Source: an uncultured Brachyspira sp.
GTDB lineage: Bacteria; Spirochaetota; Brachyspiria; Brachyspirales; Brachyspiraceae
Assembly: GCF_944388875.1 (NCBI RefSeq)
Contig: NZ_CALXKQ010000007.1
Span: 1 to 64,000, forward strand
Length of the DNA stretch: 64,000 nt
Direction: 5' to 3'
Shown piece after piece: positions 18,643 through 26,922 of the stretch. The notes beneath the pieces were generated by a model. The model did not search any database. It worked only from the letters and a program-made list of their open reading frames with translations, and was not told the DNA's origin. Made by a program: the position numbers and the translations under genes. Within the stretch, counting starts at the first letter, position 1. Every line of letters begins with the position of its first letter.

Positions 18643-20058
18643 TTAACATACTTTATTTGAAGATACTTTTTTTGGTATTTCAGTAGGATATTCTCCGCTG
18701 AAGCATCCTATACAATAATTATTATTTCCCAAAGCCTCAAGCATATCCTCTATTGTAAGATATTGTAAAGTATCAGCATTAATTTCCTTTCTAATCTCTT
18801 CTACAGAAAGTTTAGCACCTATAAGCTCTTTTTTAGAAGATATATCAACACCGTAATAACAAGGACTTTTGATAACAGGAGAAGCAGATTTAAAATGAAC
18901 CTCCTTAGCACCAGCACGTCTTACAATATCTATAAGTATTCTGCTTGTTGTTCCCCTCACTAATGAATCATCTATAAGTATAACCCTTTTTCCATCTATC
19001 AAATGTTTTAAAGGATTAAATTTCAACTTAACAGTTTCTTCTCTAGTAGACTGCTCAGGCATAATGAAAGTTCTTCCTATATATCTATTTTTTACCAAAC
19101 CTATACTGTAAGGAATTCCGCTTTCCTGTGAAAATCCTAAAGCAGCTATTGTTCCAGAGTCCTGAACACCAATAACAATATCCGCATCAACTGTGTTTTT
19201 CTTGGCAAGCAATACACCTGTTTGAAATCTTACATTATAAACATTAATACCGTCTATATTGCTTTCAGGACGGGCAAAATATATATGTTCAAAAGCACAA
19301 GGAGAATGCTTTATTTCCTTATTGTTATAATATTTAAATGACTGCACTCCATTATCATCTATTATAACCATTTCTCCCGCTTCAATATCCCGTACAAATT
19401 TAGAACCAACCGCATCCAAAGCACAAGATTCGGAAGACAAAAAATAATCTCCATTTGAATTAGTACCTAAGCATAAAGGTCTTATACCATAAGGATCACG
19501 TACTCCTATAAGTTTTCCGTCTACAACTATAACAAGAGCAAATGCACCTTTTATTATATTAACGCTTTCTTTTATTCCTTCTATAAAATTGCTTACTGTT
19601 TTTCTAGCTATAAGTTTGATTATAACTTCAGTATCAGAAGTAGCATTGAATGTTGCTCCGCCCTCTTCCAATTCATTTCTTAATTCTTCAGCATTTGTTA
19701 AATTACCATTATGAGCTATAGCAATTTGTCCTAGTCTAAAAAGATTTTCAAGAGGCTGAGCATTTTCTATTCTGCTTGCCCCTGTAGTAGAATATCTTAC
19801 ATGACCTATGGCAATATTTCCCTCAGTATCTTTTGGAATATTGCTTGTGAACAAATCGGAAACAAGTCCCATAGCCTTATAAGTAAATAAATGCTTATAA
19901 TTGGATACAGTAATTCCTGCACTTTCCTGTCCTCTATGCTGAAGTGCATAAAGAGCATAATTCAATGTTTTTAATATATCCTTCTTTATATCTTTAGAAT
20001 AAATGCCGAAAACTCCGCATTCTTCTCTAGGTTTATCGTATACTGTAATATTATTCAT
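18643..20058 (-). CDS. purF: Amidophosphoribosyltransferase
   Basis: PurF makes 5-phosphoribosylamine from PRPP and glutamine, the first step of purine synthesis. The N-terminal Ntn-hydrolase domain has 'EECGVFGIYS' with the nucleophile Cys at about 14 after a short propeptide, then 'ALQHRGQESAGI' and 'GHVRYSTTG'. The phosphoribosyltransferase site is 'VILIDDSLVRGTTSR'. Conserved Cys residues including 'CIGCFSGEYP' near the C-terminus suggest the Fe-S form found in Bacillus-type enzymes. The length of 471 residues is normal. No other pur genes flank it. Confidence 0.96.
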   Translation of the reverse strand: MNNITVYDKPREECGVFGIYSKDIKKDILKTLNYALYALQHRGQESAGITVSNYKHLFTYKAMGLVSDLFTSNIPKDTEGNIAIGHVRYSTTGASRIENAQPLENLFRLGQIAIAHNGNLTNAEELRNELEEGGATFNATSDTEVIIKLIARKTVSNFIEGIKESVNIIKGAFALVIVVDGKLIGVRDPYGIRPLCLGTNSNGDYFLSSESCALDAVGSKFVRDIEAGEMVIIDDNGVQSFKYYNNKEIKHSPCAFEHIYFARPESNIDGINVYNVRFQTGVLLAKKNTVDADIVIGVQDSGTIAALGFSQESGIPYSIGLVKNRYIGRTFIMPEQSTREETVKLKFNPLKHLIDGKRVILIDDSLVRGTTSRILIDIVRRAGAKEVHFKSASPVIKSPCYYGVDISSKKELIGAKLSVEEIRKEINADTLQYLTIEDMLEALGNNNYCIGCFSGEYPTEIPKKVSSNKVC

Positions 20059-20508
20059 ATATTATTATAACCAACTTTATTTTTATTTTTGATTTGTCAA
20101 TATTATAGTTAATCGTATTTTAAAACAATACATTTATTAAAATTTATTATTAGAATTATTTCAAAAGTCATTTTTTAAGTTATAACTATACATCGAAACT
20201 AATATATAATTTTTGTAAATGATTTATTTATAATAAAAGTATTTTATATCGTTTAAGGATAAAAAAACTAGCTAATTTGATTTTAATTCATTTTTTAGCA
20301 GATGTATTTTACATTTATTTTTATTTAGCATTAACATCTTGTAATGAAATAATATTTATCAGCAAATATAATAATTTTAGTATCAAAAATATTCTAATAT
20401 ATTCTTAATTCTTATAAATACTAAAATCATGCCAGATAATTTTTATACTATCGGCATTAATTAATTTTTGTATTTTGATACTTATATATTTCGTAATATA
20501 TATAATAA
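20059..20508. other. Gene-free A+T-rich gap
   Basis: About 450 bp upstream of purF without a supported gene. A TTGACA lies near 20097 on the minus strand, but no -10 box is correctly spaced. The right end probably contains decayed upstream codons of the pepF remnant that follows; I could not follow them by eye. Confidence 0.5.
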
Positions 20509-20655
20509 TTATTTGAATTCTTAAAAAGCGGAGGAAGCAGAACTACTATAGAGAATTTAAAAGTTGCTGGCGTTAATATGACTAAACCAGAATTAGCGGA
20601 AAGTGCTTTAAAACTTTTTGCTAAAGAGGTTGAGGAATTGAAGGCATTGAACTAA
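20509..20655 (+). pseudogene. C-terminal remnant of an M3-family oligoendopeptidase F
   Basis: Frame 20509-20655 encodes 48 residues ending in TAA. The text includes 'FLKSGGSRTTIENLKVAGVN' followed by a 'MTKPELAESALKLF' segment. This matches the usual PepF C-terminus (LKAGGSxxPxxxLKKAGVDMTxPExxxxALxxF). An in-frame stop lies directly upstream and no catalytic HExxH part exists in the gap, so only the last 8 percent or so of the gene survives. A hairpin terminator still follows it. Confidence 0.75.
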
Positions 20656-20680
20656 TTTATTTAATTAATTATTAATTTTT

Positions 20681-20711
20681 AAGGCTGGCATTATTTTGTG
20701 TCAGTCTTTTA
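20681..20711 (+). terminator. Intrinsic terminator after the pepF remnant
   Basis: AAGGCTGGCA (20681-20690) pairs with TGTCAGTCTT (20699-20708) through Watson-Crick and G-U pairs, and TTTTATTTT follows. It probably ended the former pepF gene and now insulates the TM2 gene. Confidence 0.65.
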
Positions 20712-20803
20712 TTTTAATCAAAATAAAGAATGTTATTTTATGTATTGATTTTTTTTATAATATACTATACACTGGTATGGTTAATAAATTTTAAGGAGAG
20801 ATT

Positions 20804-21007
20804 ATGGAAACTTCAGAAAAAAGCTGGGTTGTTACATTAATTTTAGCAATATTCCTGCCAGTTCATAGGTTCTATGTAGGAAAAATAGGTACAGGTATAT
20901 TATATCTGATTACTGCAGGCGGTTTTGGTATATGGTATATTATAGATATCGTAATGATCATATTAGACAAATTCACTGATAAAGAAGGCAGGAAATTAAA
21001 AAGATAA
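20804..21007 (+). CDS. TM2-domain small membrane protein
   Basis: The 67-residue protein has two membrane helices (about 8-25 and 31-53). The TM2 signature is 'HRFYVGKIGTGILYLITAGG' followed by 'GIWYIIDIVMIILD'. TM2 proteins are common in bacteria and their role is not settled. AAGGAGAG lies 7 nt upstream of the ATG. A good terminator follows, so it is monocistronic. Confidence 0.88.
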   Translation: METSEKSWVVTLILAIFLPVHRFYVGKIGTGILYLITAGGFGIWYIIDIVMIILDKFTDKEGRKLKR

Positions 21008-21023
21008 TATACAAATAATAATT

Positions 21024-21060
21024 GAGAAGAGAGTTAATTGTTTTTGATTCTCTTCTTTTT
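21024..21060 (+). terminator. Intrinsic terminator of the TM2 gene
   Basis: AGAAGAGA (21024-21031) pairs perfectly with TCTCTTCT (21048-21055), followed by TTTTT. Confidence 0.75.
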
Positions 21061-21480
21061 TATATGTATATCATCAATAACTTTCCTAACTTCATTATCA
21101 TAAATAAAATATTTTGAATTCCGCATCCGCAATAAATAAAAAACTTAAAAATATTTTTGACCAAACAAGTAATTTCAATTTTATACATATAAAATATAGT
21201 ACTGATAAAATATAATCAATAAATTACAATATTTTATTATATCATCTCAATGGAATAAAGCCTGAAACTATATTTGATTAATATTGTTTCCTAATCATAA
21301 AAAATATAGTTAAATACAATGCAAAAAACAACAATATATTTAGAATTATTTTATTAAAAAAATTATCATTGACTTTTTATTTTATATTTATACAATTTAT
21401 ATGTTATAATGAAAAAAAATTTATTTAATAAAAAACAAATAATATAACTAACTAATAAATAATAATAGAGGAAAAAATAA
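21061..21480. promoter_or_regulatory. A+T-rich gap with an extended -10 promoter for the HAD gene
   Basis: No supported gene lies in this 420-bp gap. TGTTATAAT at 21402-21410 is an extended -10 box, about 70 bp before the HAD start codon at 21481. A TTGACT near 21369 is too far from it to be its -35 box. AGAGGA just before the ATG is the ribosome-binding site. Confidence 0.5.
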
Positions 21481-22251
21481 ATGATTAATATAATATCAGA
21501 TATGGACGGAGTTATATATAGAGGAAATAATCTAATAGACGGCGCCAAAGATTTTATAAGCATGCTATTATATAAAAATATTCCATTTCTATTTTTGACT
21601 AATAATGCAGAACAAACTCCGAGAGATTTAAAAAGAAAATTAGAATCATTAGGCGTAAATGGTTTGGAAGAAAAGCATTTTTTTACAGCAGCACAGGCAA
21701 CAGCAATATTCCTTCAAAGACAGCTTGCAAACGGCACAGCTTATGTTATAGGAACAGGCGGACTTGTAAGTGAACTTTATAATGTAGGATATAGTATAAA
21801 CGATGTTAATCCAGATTATGTTGTTGTAGGGAAAACCAATGCTTTTAATTTTGATATGCTTCAAAAGGCAGTGCATTTAATAAATAAAGGAGCAAGATTT
21901 ATAGGATGCAATCCAGACATAGTAGACCCTGCACCTAACGGAGAACTAATACCCGCTGTAGGTCCTATACTTTCTGCTATAGAAACTGCTACAGGAAAAA
22001 AACCTTATATAGTTGGAAAACCTAACCCTATTATGATGTCTATAGCAAAGAATCAAATTAATGCCCATAGTGAAGAAACATTAATGGTAGGCGACAGAAT
22101 GGATACTGATATATTGGGAGGACTTGGTGCTGGTATGAAAACATGTCTTGTACTTTCTGGTGTTACAACTAGAGAAATGATAAAAGAGTTTCCATACAGA
22201 CCCAATTATGTACTTAATTCAGTTGCTGAAATAAATGTTGATGAATTATGA
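21481..22251 (+). CDS. HAD-IIA family phosphatase (NagD-like)
   Basis: This is a cytoplasmic magnesium-dependent phosphatase of the NagD/AraL type. HAD motif I is 'DMDGVIYRG' (8-16), with the nucleophile and acid Asp. Motif II is 'FLTNNAEQTP'. The cap module is in the middle (about 75-175). 'VGKPNPIMM' carries the motif III Lys and 'MVGDRMDTDI' is motif IV. The length of 256 residues is normal. NagD-type enzymes act on nucleoside monophosphates or sugar phosphates; the substrate here is unknown. It has its own promoter and terminator. Confidence 0.92.
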   Translation: MINIISDMDGVIYRGNNLIDGAKDFISMLLYKNIPFLFLTNNAEQTPRDLKRKLESLGVNGLEEKHFFTAAQATAIFLQRQLANGTAYVIGTGGLVSELYNVGYSINDVNPDYVVVGKTNAFNFDMLQKAVHLINKGARFIGCNPDIVDPAPNGELIPAVGPILSAIETATGKKPYIVGKPNPIMMSIAKNQINAHSEETLMVGDRMDTDILGGLGAGMKTCLVLSGVTTREMIKEFPYRPNYVLNSVAEINVDEL

Positions 22252-22282
22252 TGTACAAATAAAAGTTTAAATGTATAATATA

Positions 22283-22318
22283 AAGACTATCTAATTTTAT
22301 TAGATGGTCTTATTTTTT
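22283..22318 (+). terminator. Intrinsic terminator of the HAD gene
   Basis: AAGACTATCTAA (22283-22294) pairs with TTAGATGGTCTT (22300-22311) with one G-U pair, followed by ATTTTTTCT. Confidence 0.8.
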
Positions 22319-22336
22319 CTGTTTAGGAATTAAGTT

Positions 22337-23470
22337 ATGTCTAATTTATTATTTATAATAATGACTCTTTTATGGATGTCATTATACGTTTATGTACCTT
22401 ATCAGGCTGCTTATCTATCATCTATAAATACAACATCTTCTATGATAGGTATTATTATAGGTGTTTACGGTGCTGCACAGATGTTTCTAAAATTTCCTTT
22501 CGGACTTATTAATGATTATATAGGAAAATGCCAGTCACTCATAATATTAGCAGGATTTCTAACATCTTTAGGTGCTGTTATAAGATTATTAAATACAAAT
22601 CAATACGGATTCTTAATAGGAGGAATATTATGCGGAATATCTGCTTCTATTTGGACTGTATTTATAATTTTATACGCTTCATATTTTAATAAAAATGAAG
22701 AATATAAAGCTGCAAGCAAAGCATTAGTTGCAAGCGTATTAGGTATGTTTATTTCTTTTATAATAGCAGCATTTTCTTATAATAAACTTGGAATGAAATT
22801 TCTTCTTACTGTAAGTGCAGTATCAGGGGCATTGGTTTCTATATTAGGATTATTCTTAAAGGACACTGTACACGAAAAAAAATTATCCGTAAAAGTACTT
22901 TTTTCTGTTCTAAAAAATAAAAGATTAATAGTATTTTCTTTGCTTGCTATAGTAATACAGGGCATACAAATGTCAGCAGTTATTTCATTTACTTTAAATA
23001 GAATAAAGGAGCTAGGGGGCGGTTCACAAAATATAGGAACGGCTTCAATAGTGAGTATGTTATTTGCCATAATAGGTGCTTTTGTACCAAGCAGAATAAA
23101 AAATCAAGATAATATAAAAAAATATATACCATTATCATTTATAATCATGGCTGTATACTGTATAATGGTTGTATCAACGGATAATATATTTATAATAACA
23201 GCATCTCAAGTTTTGGGAGGTTTTTCTTCAGGCATACTTGCATCTTTGCTTACAAGCGAATCTATAAAAGAAATAGAAGCAGAAAAAAAATCATCAGCTA
23301 TGGGATTTTTTCAATCTGCATATTCTTTCGGCATATTTTTATTTCCTATAATTACTGGTAAATTAATAGATATTTATTCTATACAAACAGCATATATTGT
23401 ACTTGCTTCAATTTCAATATTATCTTCTATAGTATCGATTACCTATTATGCAATAAAATCAGTAAAATGA
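22337..23470 (+). CDS. MFS transporter
   Basis: The 377-residue protein has 11-12 hydrophobic helices typical of the major facilitator superfamily. A loop 2-3-type segment follows the second helix ('KFPFGLINDYIGKCQSLI', a form of GxxxDxxGRR). The central loop is short and basic ('DTVHEKKLSVKVLFSVLKNK'). The closest named groups would be drug or sugar-phosphate exporters, but the substrate cannot be told. AGGAAT precedes the ATG. The broken DMT carrier gene begins 70 bp downstream. Confidence 0.85.
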   Translation: MSNLLFIIMTLLWMSLYVYVPYQAAYLSSINTTSSMIGIIIGVYGAAQMFLKFPFGLINDYIGKCQSLIILAGFLTSLGAVIRLLNTNQYGFLIGGILCGISASIWTVFIILYASYFNKNEEYKAASKALVASVLGMFISFIIAAFSYNKLGMKFLLTVSAVSGALVSILGLFLKDTVHEKKLSVKVLFSVLKNKRLIVFSLLAIVIQGIQMSAVISFTLNRIKELGGGSQNIGTASIVSMLFAIIGAFVPSRIKNQDNIKKYIPLSFIIMAVYCIMVVSTDNIFIITASQVLGGFSSGILASLLTSESIKEIEAEKKSSAMGFFQSAYSFGIFLFPIITGKLIDIYSIQTAYIVLASISILSSIVSITYYAIKSVK

Positions 23471-23540
23471 TAAAAAATAATTGCAAAAAAATAATTTTGT
23501 AATAATATAGTATGCTGTTAATAATAAAAATGGAATCACT

Positions 23541-24443
23541 ATGTCACAAAATAAAAATTCTGGATATATACTTGCAGTATTGGCAGTTATTATATAGAGC
23601 GGCAATTTTGTAGCAGCTAGATATCTCGTTAATTTTTCACCTATAGAAATTTCTTTTTACAGATGGTTTGTAACTTTTATAGTATTAACTCCATTTTGTA
23701 TAAAGAAGTTAATAAAAAATATAAAATATGCTAAAGGCAAATGGATACAAATTATAATAATCTCAATATTAGGAGTAACAGTATTTAATACATTTGTATA
23801 CTTAGCAGCTCATACAAGCAATGCTACGAATATGTCATTGCTTGCTACCCTATCGCCAATTATAATGGCAATAATAAGCAGAATATTATGGAAAACAAAA
23901 TTAACTATAAATCAAAAATTTGGATTATTTATAGTTATAATAGGAGTGGTAATACTTATAACTAAGGGAAGTATAGAAGTTTTGACAAAATTAAAATTTG
24001 CAATAGGCGATTTGTATATGCTGTTTGCTGTTGTACTATTTGCAGTTTATACTTTAGCTATTAGAATAAGACCTAAAGAAATTTCACAATCTGCATTTTT
24101 TTATCTTATGGTTGCAATAGGTCTTATACCATTAATAATAGCAATGATATTTGCATATAAAACTAATAATTATCATAAATTGACTATGCAGTCGGCTTTA
24201 ATACTCGTATATGTAGGAGTATTTCCTTCTGCTTTAGGATTCATATTATGGAATATGGCTATAGCTAAAATAGGTGCTATTAAAGCTGGTATTATATATG
24301 ATTCCATACCTTTTTTCTCTTCTTTAGAAGCTGTAATACTTTTAAATGAAAATCTATTGATATCTCAGGTAATAGGAGGAATTTTAATATTGATTGGTAT
24401 AATATACAGCACACTTGGAGATAAAATCAAGTTAAAAAAATAA
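23541..24443 (+). pseudogene. EamA/DMT-family transporter interrupted by an amber codon
   Basis: From the ATG at 23541 the frame reads 'MSQNKNSGYILAVLAVII', then TAG at 23595-23597, then continues 'SGNFVAARYLVNFSP' to a stop at 24443. In EamA proteins this position, just before SGNFVAAR, is normally Trp (W-S/G-x-N-F), so TGG has become TAG. The rest of the ten-helix protein is open and well conserved. An internal start such as ATG 23832 would give only the second half. It may be a recent pseudogene, a suppressed stop or a sequencing error. Family role: export of small metabolites across the inner membrane. Confidence 0.85.
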
Positions 24444-24496
24444 GGAGACTTTATTATTTTTAAGCCTCCTAATAGTTTATATATTATGAAATATTA

Positions 24497-25003
24497 TTAA
24501 TTGAATCTTCTTAATTCTGACTTTTTTAATGGCTTATATTTTGCTTTTTCAGAATCAGGAACTCTAGTCCACTTCATAGATTTTCCAAATATTCCAGACT
24601 TATCTAAAGAACCTCTAACTGTAAGAGTTTTTCCGTCATCTGATAATGACATTCTGCCATTATATGTTTTTCCATCATAAGGATTATATATTTTTCCGCC
24701 TTTCCATTCCTTATCCTCAAAAGAAAGTCCCATTAGATAAACTAAACCTTTTAACGGAAGATTTCTCATTTCAGGATTTGGATTTTTGGCATCTTTTTTT
24801 TCAGGTCCGCTGTATCCTCCCTTATAATCAAAAAAGTATCCGTAATATTTACCATTTTCTTCATAAATCTCTACAACAGGTATTAAACCTTCAGAATCTT
24901 TTTCAGAATACCATAAACCTACAACATCATTAGCATTTTGTGCAAGAAGTAAAATATTAGAAAGTATAAAAAATACGGATACAAATAATATTTTTTTCTT
25001 CAT
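24497..25003 (-). CDS. DUF2147 exported protein, copy 1
   Basis: The 168-residue protein has a signal peptide (about 1-21, ending 'ILLLAQN'). The DUF2147 core follows: 'DVVGLWYSEKDSEGLIPVVE', 'NLPLKGLVYLMGL', 'GGKIYNPYDGKTYNGRMSLS', 'GIFGKSMKWTRVP'. The family is a periplasmic lipocalin-like barrel; its role is unknown. A paralogue is at 26346-26846 and a remnant of a third at 25184-25290, so this is a locally duplicated family. Confidence 0.88.
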   Translation of the reverse strand: MKKKILFVSVFFILSNILLLAQNANDVVGLWYSEKDSEGLIPVVEIYEENGKYYGYFFDYKGGYSGPEKKDAKNPNPEMRNLPLKGLVYLMGLSFEDKEWKGGKIYNPYDGKTYNGRMSLSDDGKTLTVRGSLDKSGIFGKSMKWTRVPDSEKAKYKPLKKSELRRFN

Positions 25004-25114
25004 AATTTACCTTAAAGCTCCTTAATTTTAATGAAACTATTTCTATATATAAACACTAATATAAACATTTTAGTAAAATTTTTTTTGTCCAAAATCATTT
25101 TTTTTTAATTTTCA

Positions 25115-25143
25115 GGCTAGTATACAGTAGTAATATACTAGCC
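25115..25143. repeat. Perfect 10-bp hairpin
   Basis: GGCTAGTATA (25115-25124) and TATACTAGCC (25134-25143) form a perfect stem with a 9-nt loop. It lies just downstream, on the minus strand, of the DUF2147 remnant. No U-tract follows on either strand, so it may end RNA by another route or stabilise a 3' end. A similar long hairpin follows the intact DUF2147 gene at 26346. Confidence 0.55.
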
Positions 25144-25183
25144 CAAAATTAAAATTATCAACAGGGTTTATTTATATAAAAAT

Positions 25184-25290
25184 CTAATTCAACTTTCTTA
25201 ATTCATTTCTATTTAGAGTCTTATATTTAGAAACTTCAAAACTAGGTACTTTCTTCCAAGTAATAGTTTTTCCAAAAATACCTAATGCAT
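25184..25290 (-). pseudogene. C-terminal remnant of a third DUF2147 gene
   Basis: About 95 bp here is nearly identical to the 3' end of the DUF2147 gene at 26346-26846. On the minus strand it encodes 'FGKTITWKKVPSFEVSKYKT' and then 'LNRNELRKLN' before TAG (25184-25186). Homology stops sharply near 25290. It is a recent partial duplication or a deletion product. The gap 25004-25370 holds this remnant and the hairpin at 25115, and no intact gene. Confidence 0.8.
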
Positions 25291-25370
25291 TAATATAAAC
25301 TATTAAAATTTAATTCTCATTTATCACATTAAATACTATATTATTAGCTTTAATACCTCTAAATTATATA

Positions 25371-26264
25371 TTAATAAAATTTCCATTCTATACCAGCATC
25401 AAGCTGCATAGCAAATTTATATTGTGCATGCTTCTCAACTAACCAAGTTCCTATTTTAGCACTAATAAATGGAAAAAGACTAGGAACACTATTTAATGCT
25501 TTCTTATATGAATAAGCAGCAAATAAACCAACCCTATATAAATCCTTGTTAGAAAGCATATGCTCTATTGTTGTATTAACAGCAAAAGACATACCCCATT
25601 CTTTCATACTATATCCTAATTTTATATCATGATTAAAATACATATCTTCTGCCCTTACAACTATAGATTCTCTAGCCAAGTAAATATATTCATCTTTATC
25701 AACTCCAAATGCCCTTACATAATTTATATAAGGAGTATATATCAAAGCTATTAAGCCTGCTCCTGCAGGACCTCCAATTGTAACAGTAGGTGCCATCTGA
25801 AAATATATAGTATTGCCACCAACATATTGAGGTTTTCTAGTCATAGGATTAAGTCCAGTAAATGGAGGAAGAGCATGATTAAACTCCATCGTATTTCTAT
25901 CAACCAAAACAGGCTTTCCTGAATCTGTAAGTCCTGCTTCATAAGTAAACTTAAATAATACTTTTAATGCTATTAAAGGCTGAAATTCAACATAAGCTGA
26001 TGTTCTTGAAAAGCTGCTTAACTCCTGTTCTATTCCTGCAAGTATATAGGAATCATTAAAAAAGAAATTATTCATCTCCCTAAATAAAGCCTTTTTATAG
26101 AACAATTGTCCTTGATATAAAGCACCAAAGTGATTCCATCTTCCCAAAAAATGATTTGAAAAATACCATCATTCATCAGAATATTTTTGAGAAGATTCAT
26201 CTTCTTGTGCTAACAATGGTATATTTACAATAAAAATGAATATTATTGCTAATATTTTTTTCAT
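25371..26264 (-). pseudogene. Outer-membrane beta-barrel-like protein with an internal UGA
   Basis: The frame from ATG 26264 encodes a signal peptide ('MKKILAIIFIFIVNIPLLAQ'), then 'EDESSQKYSDE', a TGA at 26171-26169 (codon 32), and continues 'WYFSNHFLGRWNHFGALYQ' to the stop at 25371. The remainder (about 265 residues) has alternating aromatic/polar strands and ends in 'EWKFY', like an outer-membrane barrel with a C-terminal aromatic. The TGA is followed by TGG, so a Trp-Trp pair with one TGG changed to TGA is likely. Selenocysteine is possible in principle, but I see no SECIS hairpin. The family is unknown to me. Confidence 0.7.
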
Positions 26265-26306
26265 ATGTATCCTCAATATCATTGAATAAAGTTCTATTAT
26301 TTCCTT

Positions 26307-26340
26307 ACTCAGTGTATAGCTATTTCACTATACACTGAGT
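26307..26340. repeat. Perfect 13-bp hairpin after DUF2147 copy 2
   Basis: ACTCAGTGTATAG (26307-26319) and CTATACACTGAGT (26328-26340) form a perfect stem with an 8-nt loop. It lies 5 bp beyond the stop of the minus-strand DUF2147 gene. No U-tract follows. It may separate this gene from the barrel gene downstream. Confidence 0.65.
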
Positions 26341-26345
26341 ATATT

Positions 26346-26846
26346 TTAATTAATCCTTCTTAATTCATTTCTATTTAGAGTCTTATATTTAGAAACTTCA
26401 GAACTAGGTACTTTCTTCCAAGTAATAGTTTTTCCAAAAATACCCGCACTATCAACGCTTGCTCTTATTTTTAATTCCTGCTTATTATCAGAAATAGACG
26501 CTTTAGCATTGTAAATTTTACCTTCATCAGGATTATATATTTTACCCTTTTTCCATTCTCCATTATCAAACTGTAAATCATATAAATATACAAGCCCCTT
26601 TAAAGGTAAATTTCTAAGTTCGCTTTTCGGATTATTAACATCGTTTACTATATCTGTAGAATTTTTATATCCAAATGAATAAGCATAATACTTGCCATTT
26701 TCTTTATATATTTCAACAACAGCTATTCTATTTTTAGAATCAGCCTCTCCATACCATAAACCAACTATGTCATCAGTATTCTGGGCAAATGCCGCAATAT
26801 TTACTATCATTGTAAAAATTAGTATTGTAATAATTTTATTTTTCAT
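26346..26846 (-). CDS. DUF2147 exported protein, copy 2
   Basis: The 166-residue protein has a signal peptide (about 1-21, ending 'NIAAFAQN'). The DUF2147 motifs are 'DIVGLWYGEADSKNRIAVVE', 'NLPLKGLVYLYDL', 'KKGKIYNPDEGKIYNAKASI' and 'AGIFGKTITWKKVPSSE'. It is clearly paralogous to 24497-25003, and its 3' end is the source or sister of the remnant at 25184. A likely ribosome-binding site AAAAAGG lies upstream of the ATG. Confidence 0.88.
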   Translation of the reverse strand: MKNKIITILIFTMIVNIAAFAQNTDDIVGLWYGEADSKNRIAVVEIYKENGKYYAYSFGYKNSTDIVNDVNNPKSELRNLPLKGLVYLYDLQFDNGEWKKGKIYNPDEGKIYNAKASISDNKQELKIRASVDSAGIFGKTITWKKVPSSEVSKYKTLNRNELRRIN

Positions 26847-26872
26847 TTATGTATCCTTTTTATATTTTATAC

Positions 26873-26908
26873 TAAGTGATAAACAAATATTTAATTGCTT
26901 ATCACTTA
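26873..26908 (-). terminator. Hairpin downstream of the FAD oxidoreductase gene
   Basis: TAAGTGATAA (26873-26882) and TTATCACTTA (26899-26908) are perfectly complementary. Read on the minus strand it follows the stop at 26923 by 14 bp. The tail GTATAAAATAT is only weakly U-rich, so it is a possible rather than clear intrinsic terminator. Confidence 0.5.
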
Positions 26909-26922
26909 CAAATCATTAATTT

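Noticed and set aside
21033-21128. Minus-strand ORF with text 'MRNSKYFIYDNEVRKVIDD'
   Set aside because: It looks somewhat protein-like but overlaps the TM2 terminator, lacks a ribosome site and has no recognisable family.
23832-24443. Treating the second half of the DMT gene as a complete small transporter
   Set aside because: The same frame carries clear EamA sequence upstream to 23541, interrupted only by one TAG; no ribosome-binding site precedes ATG 23832.
26169-26171. UGA in the outer-membrane-like gene as a selenocysteine codon
   Set aside because: selA, selB and tRNA-Sec are present, but I see no SECIS-like hairpin within about 40 nt downstream, and the context (before TGG, after the signal peptide) fits a lost Trp better.
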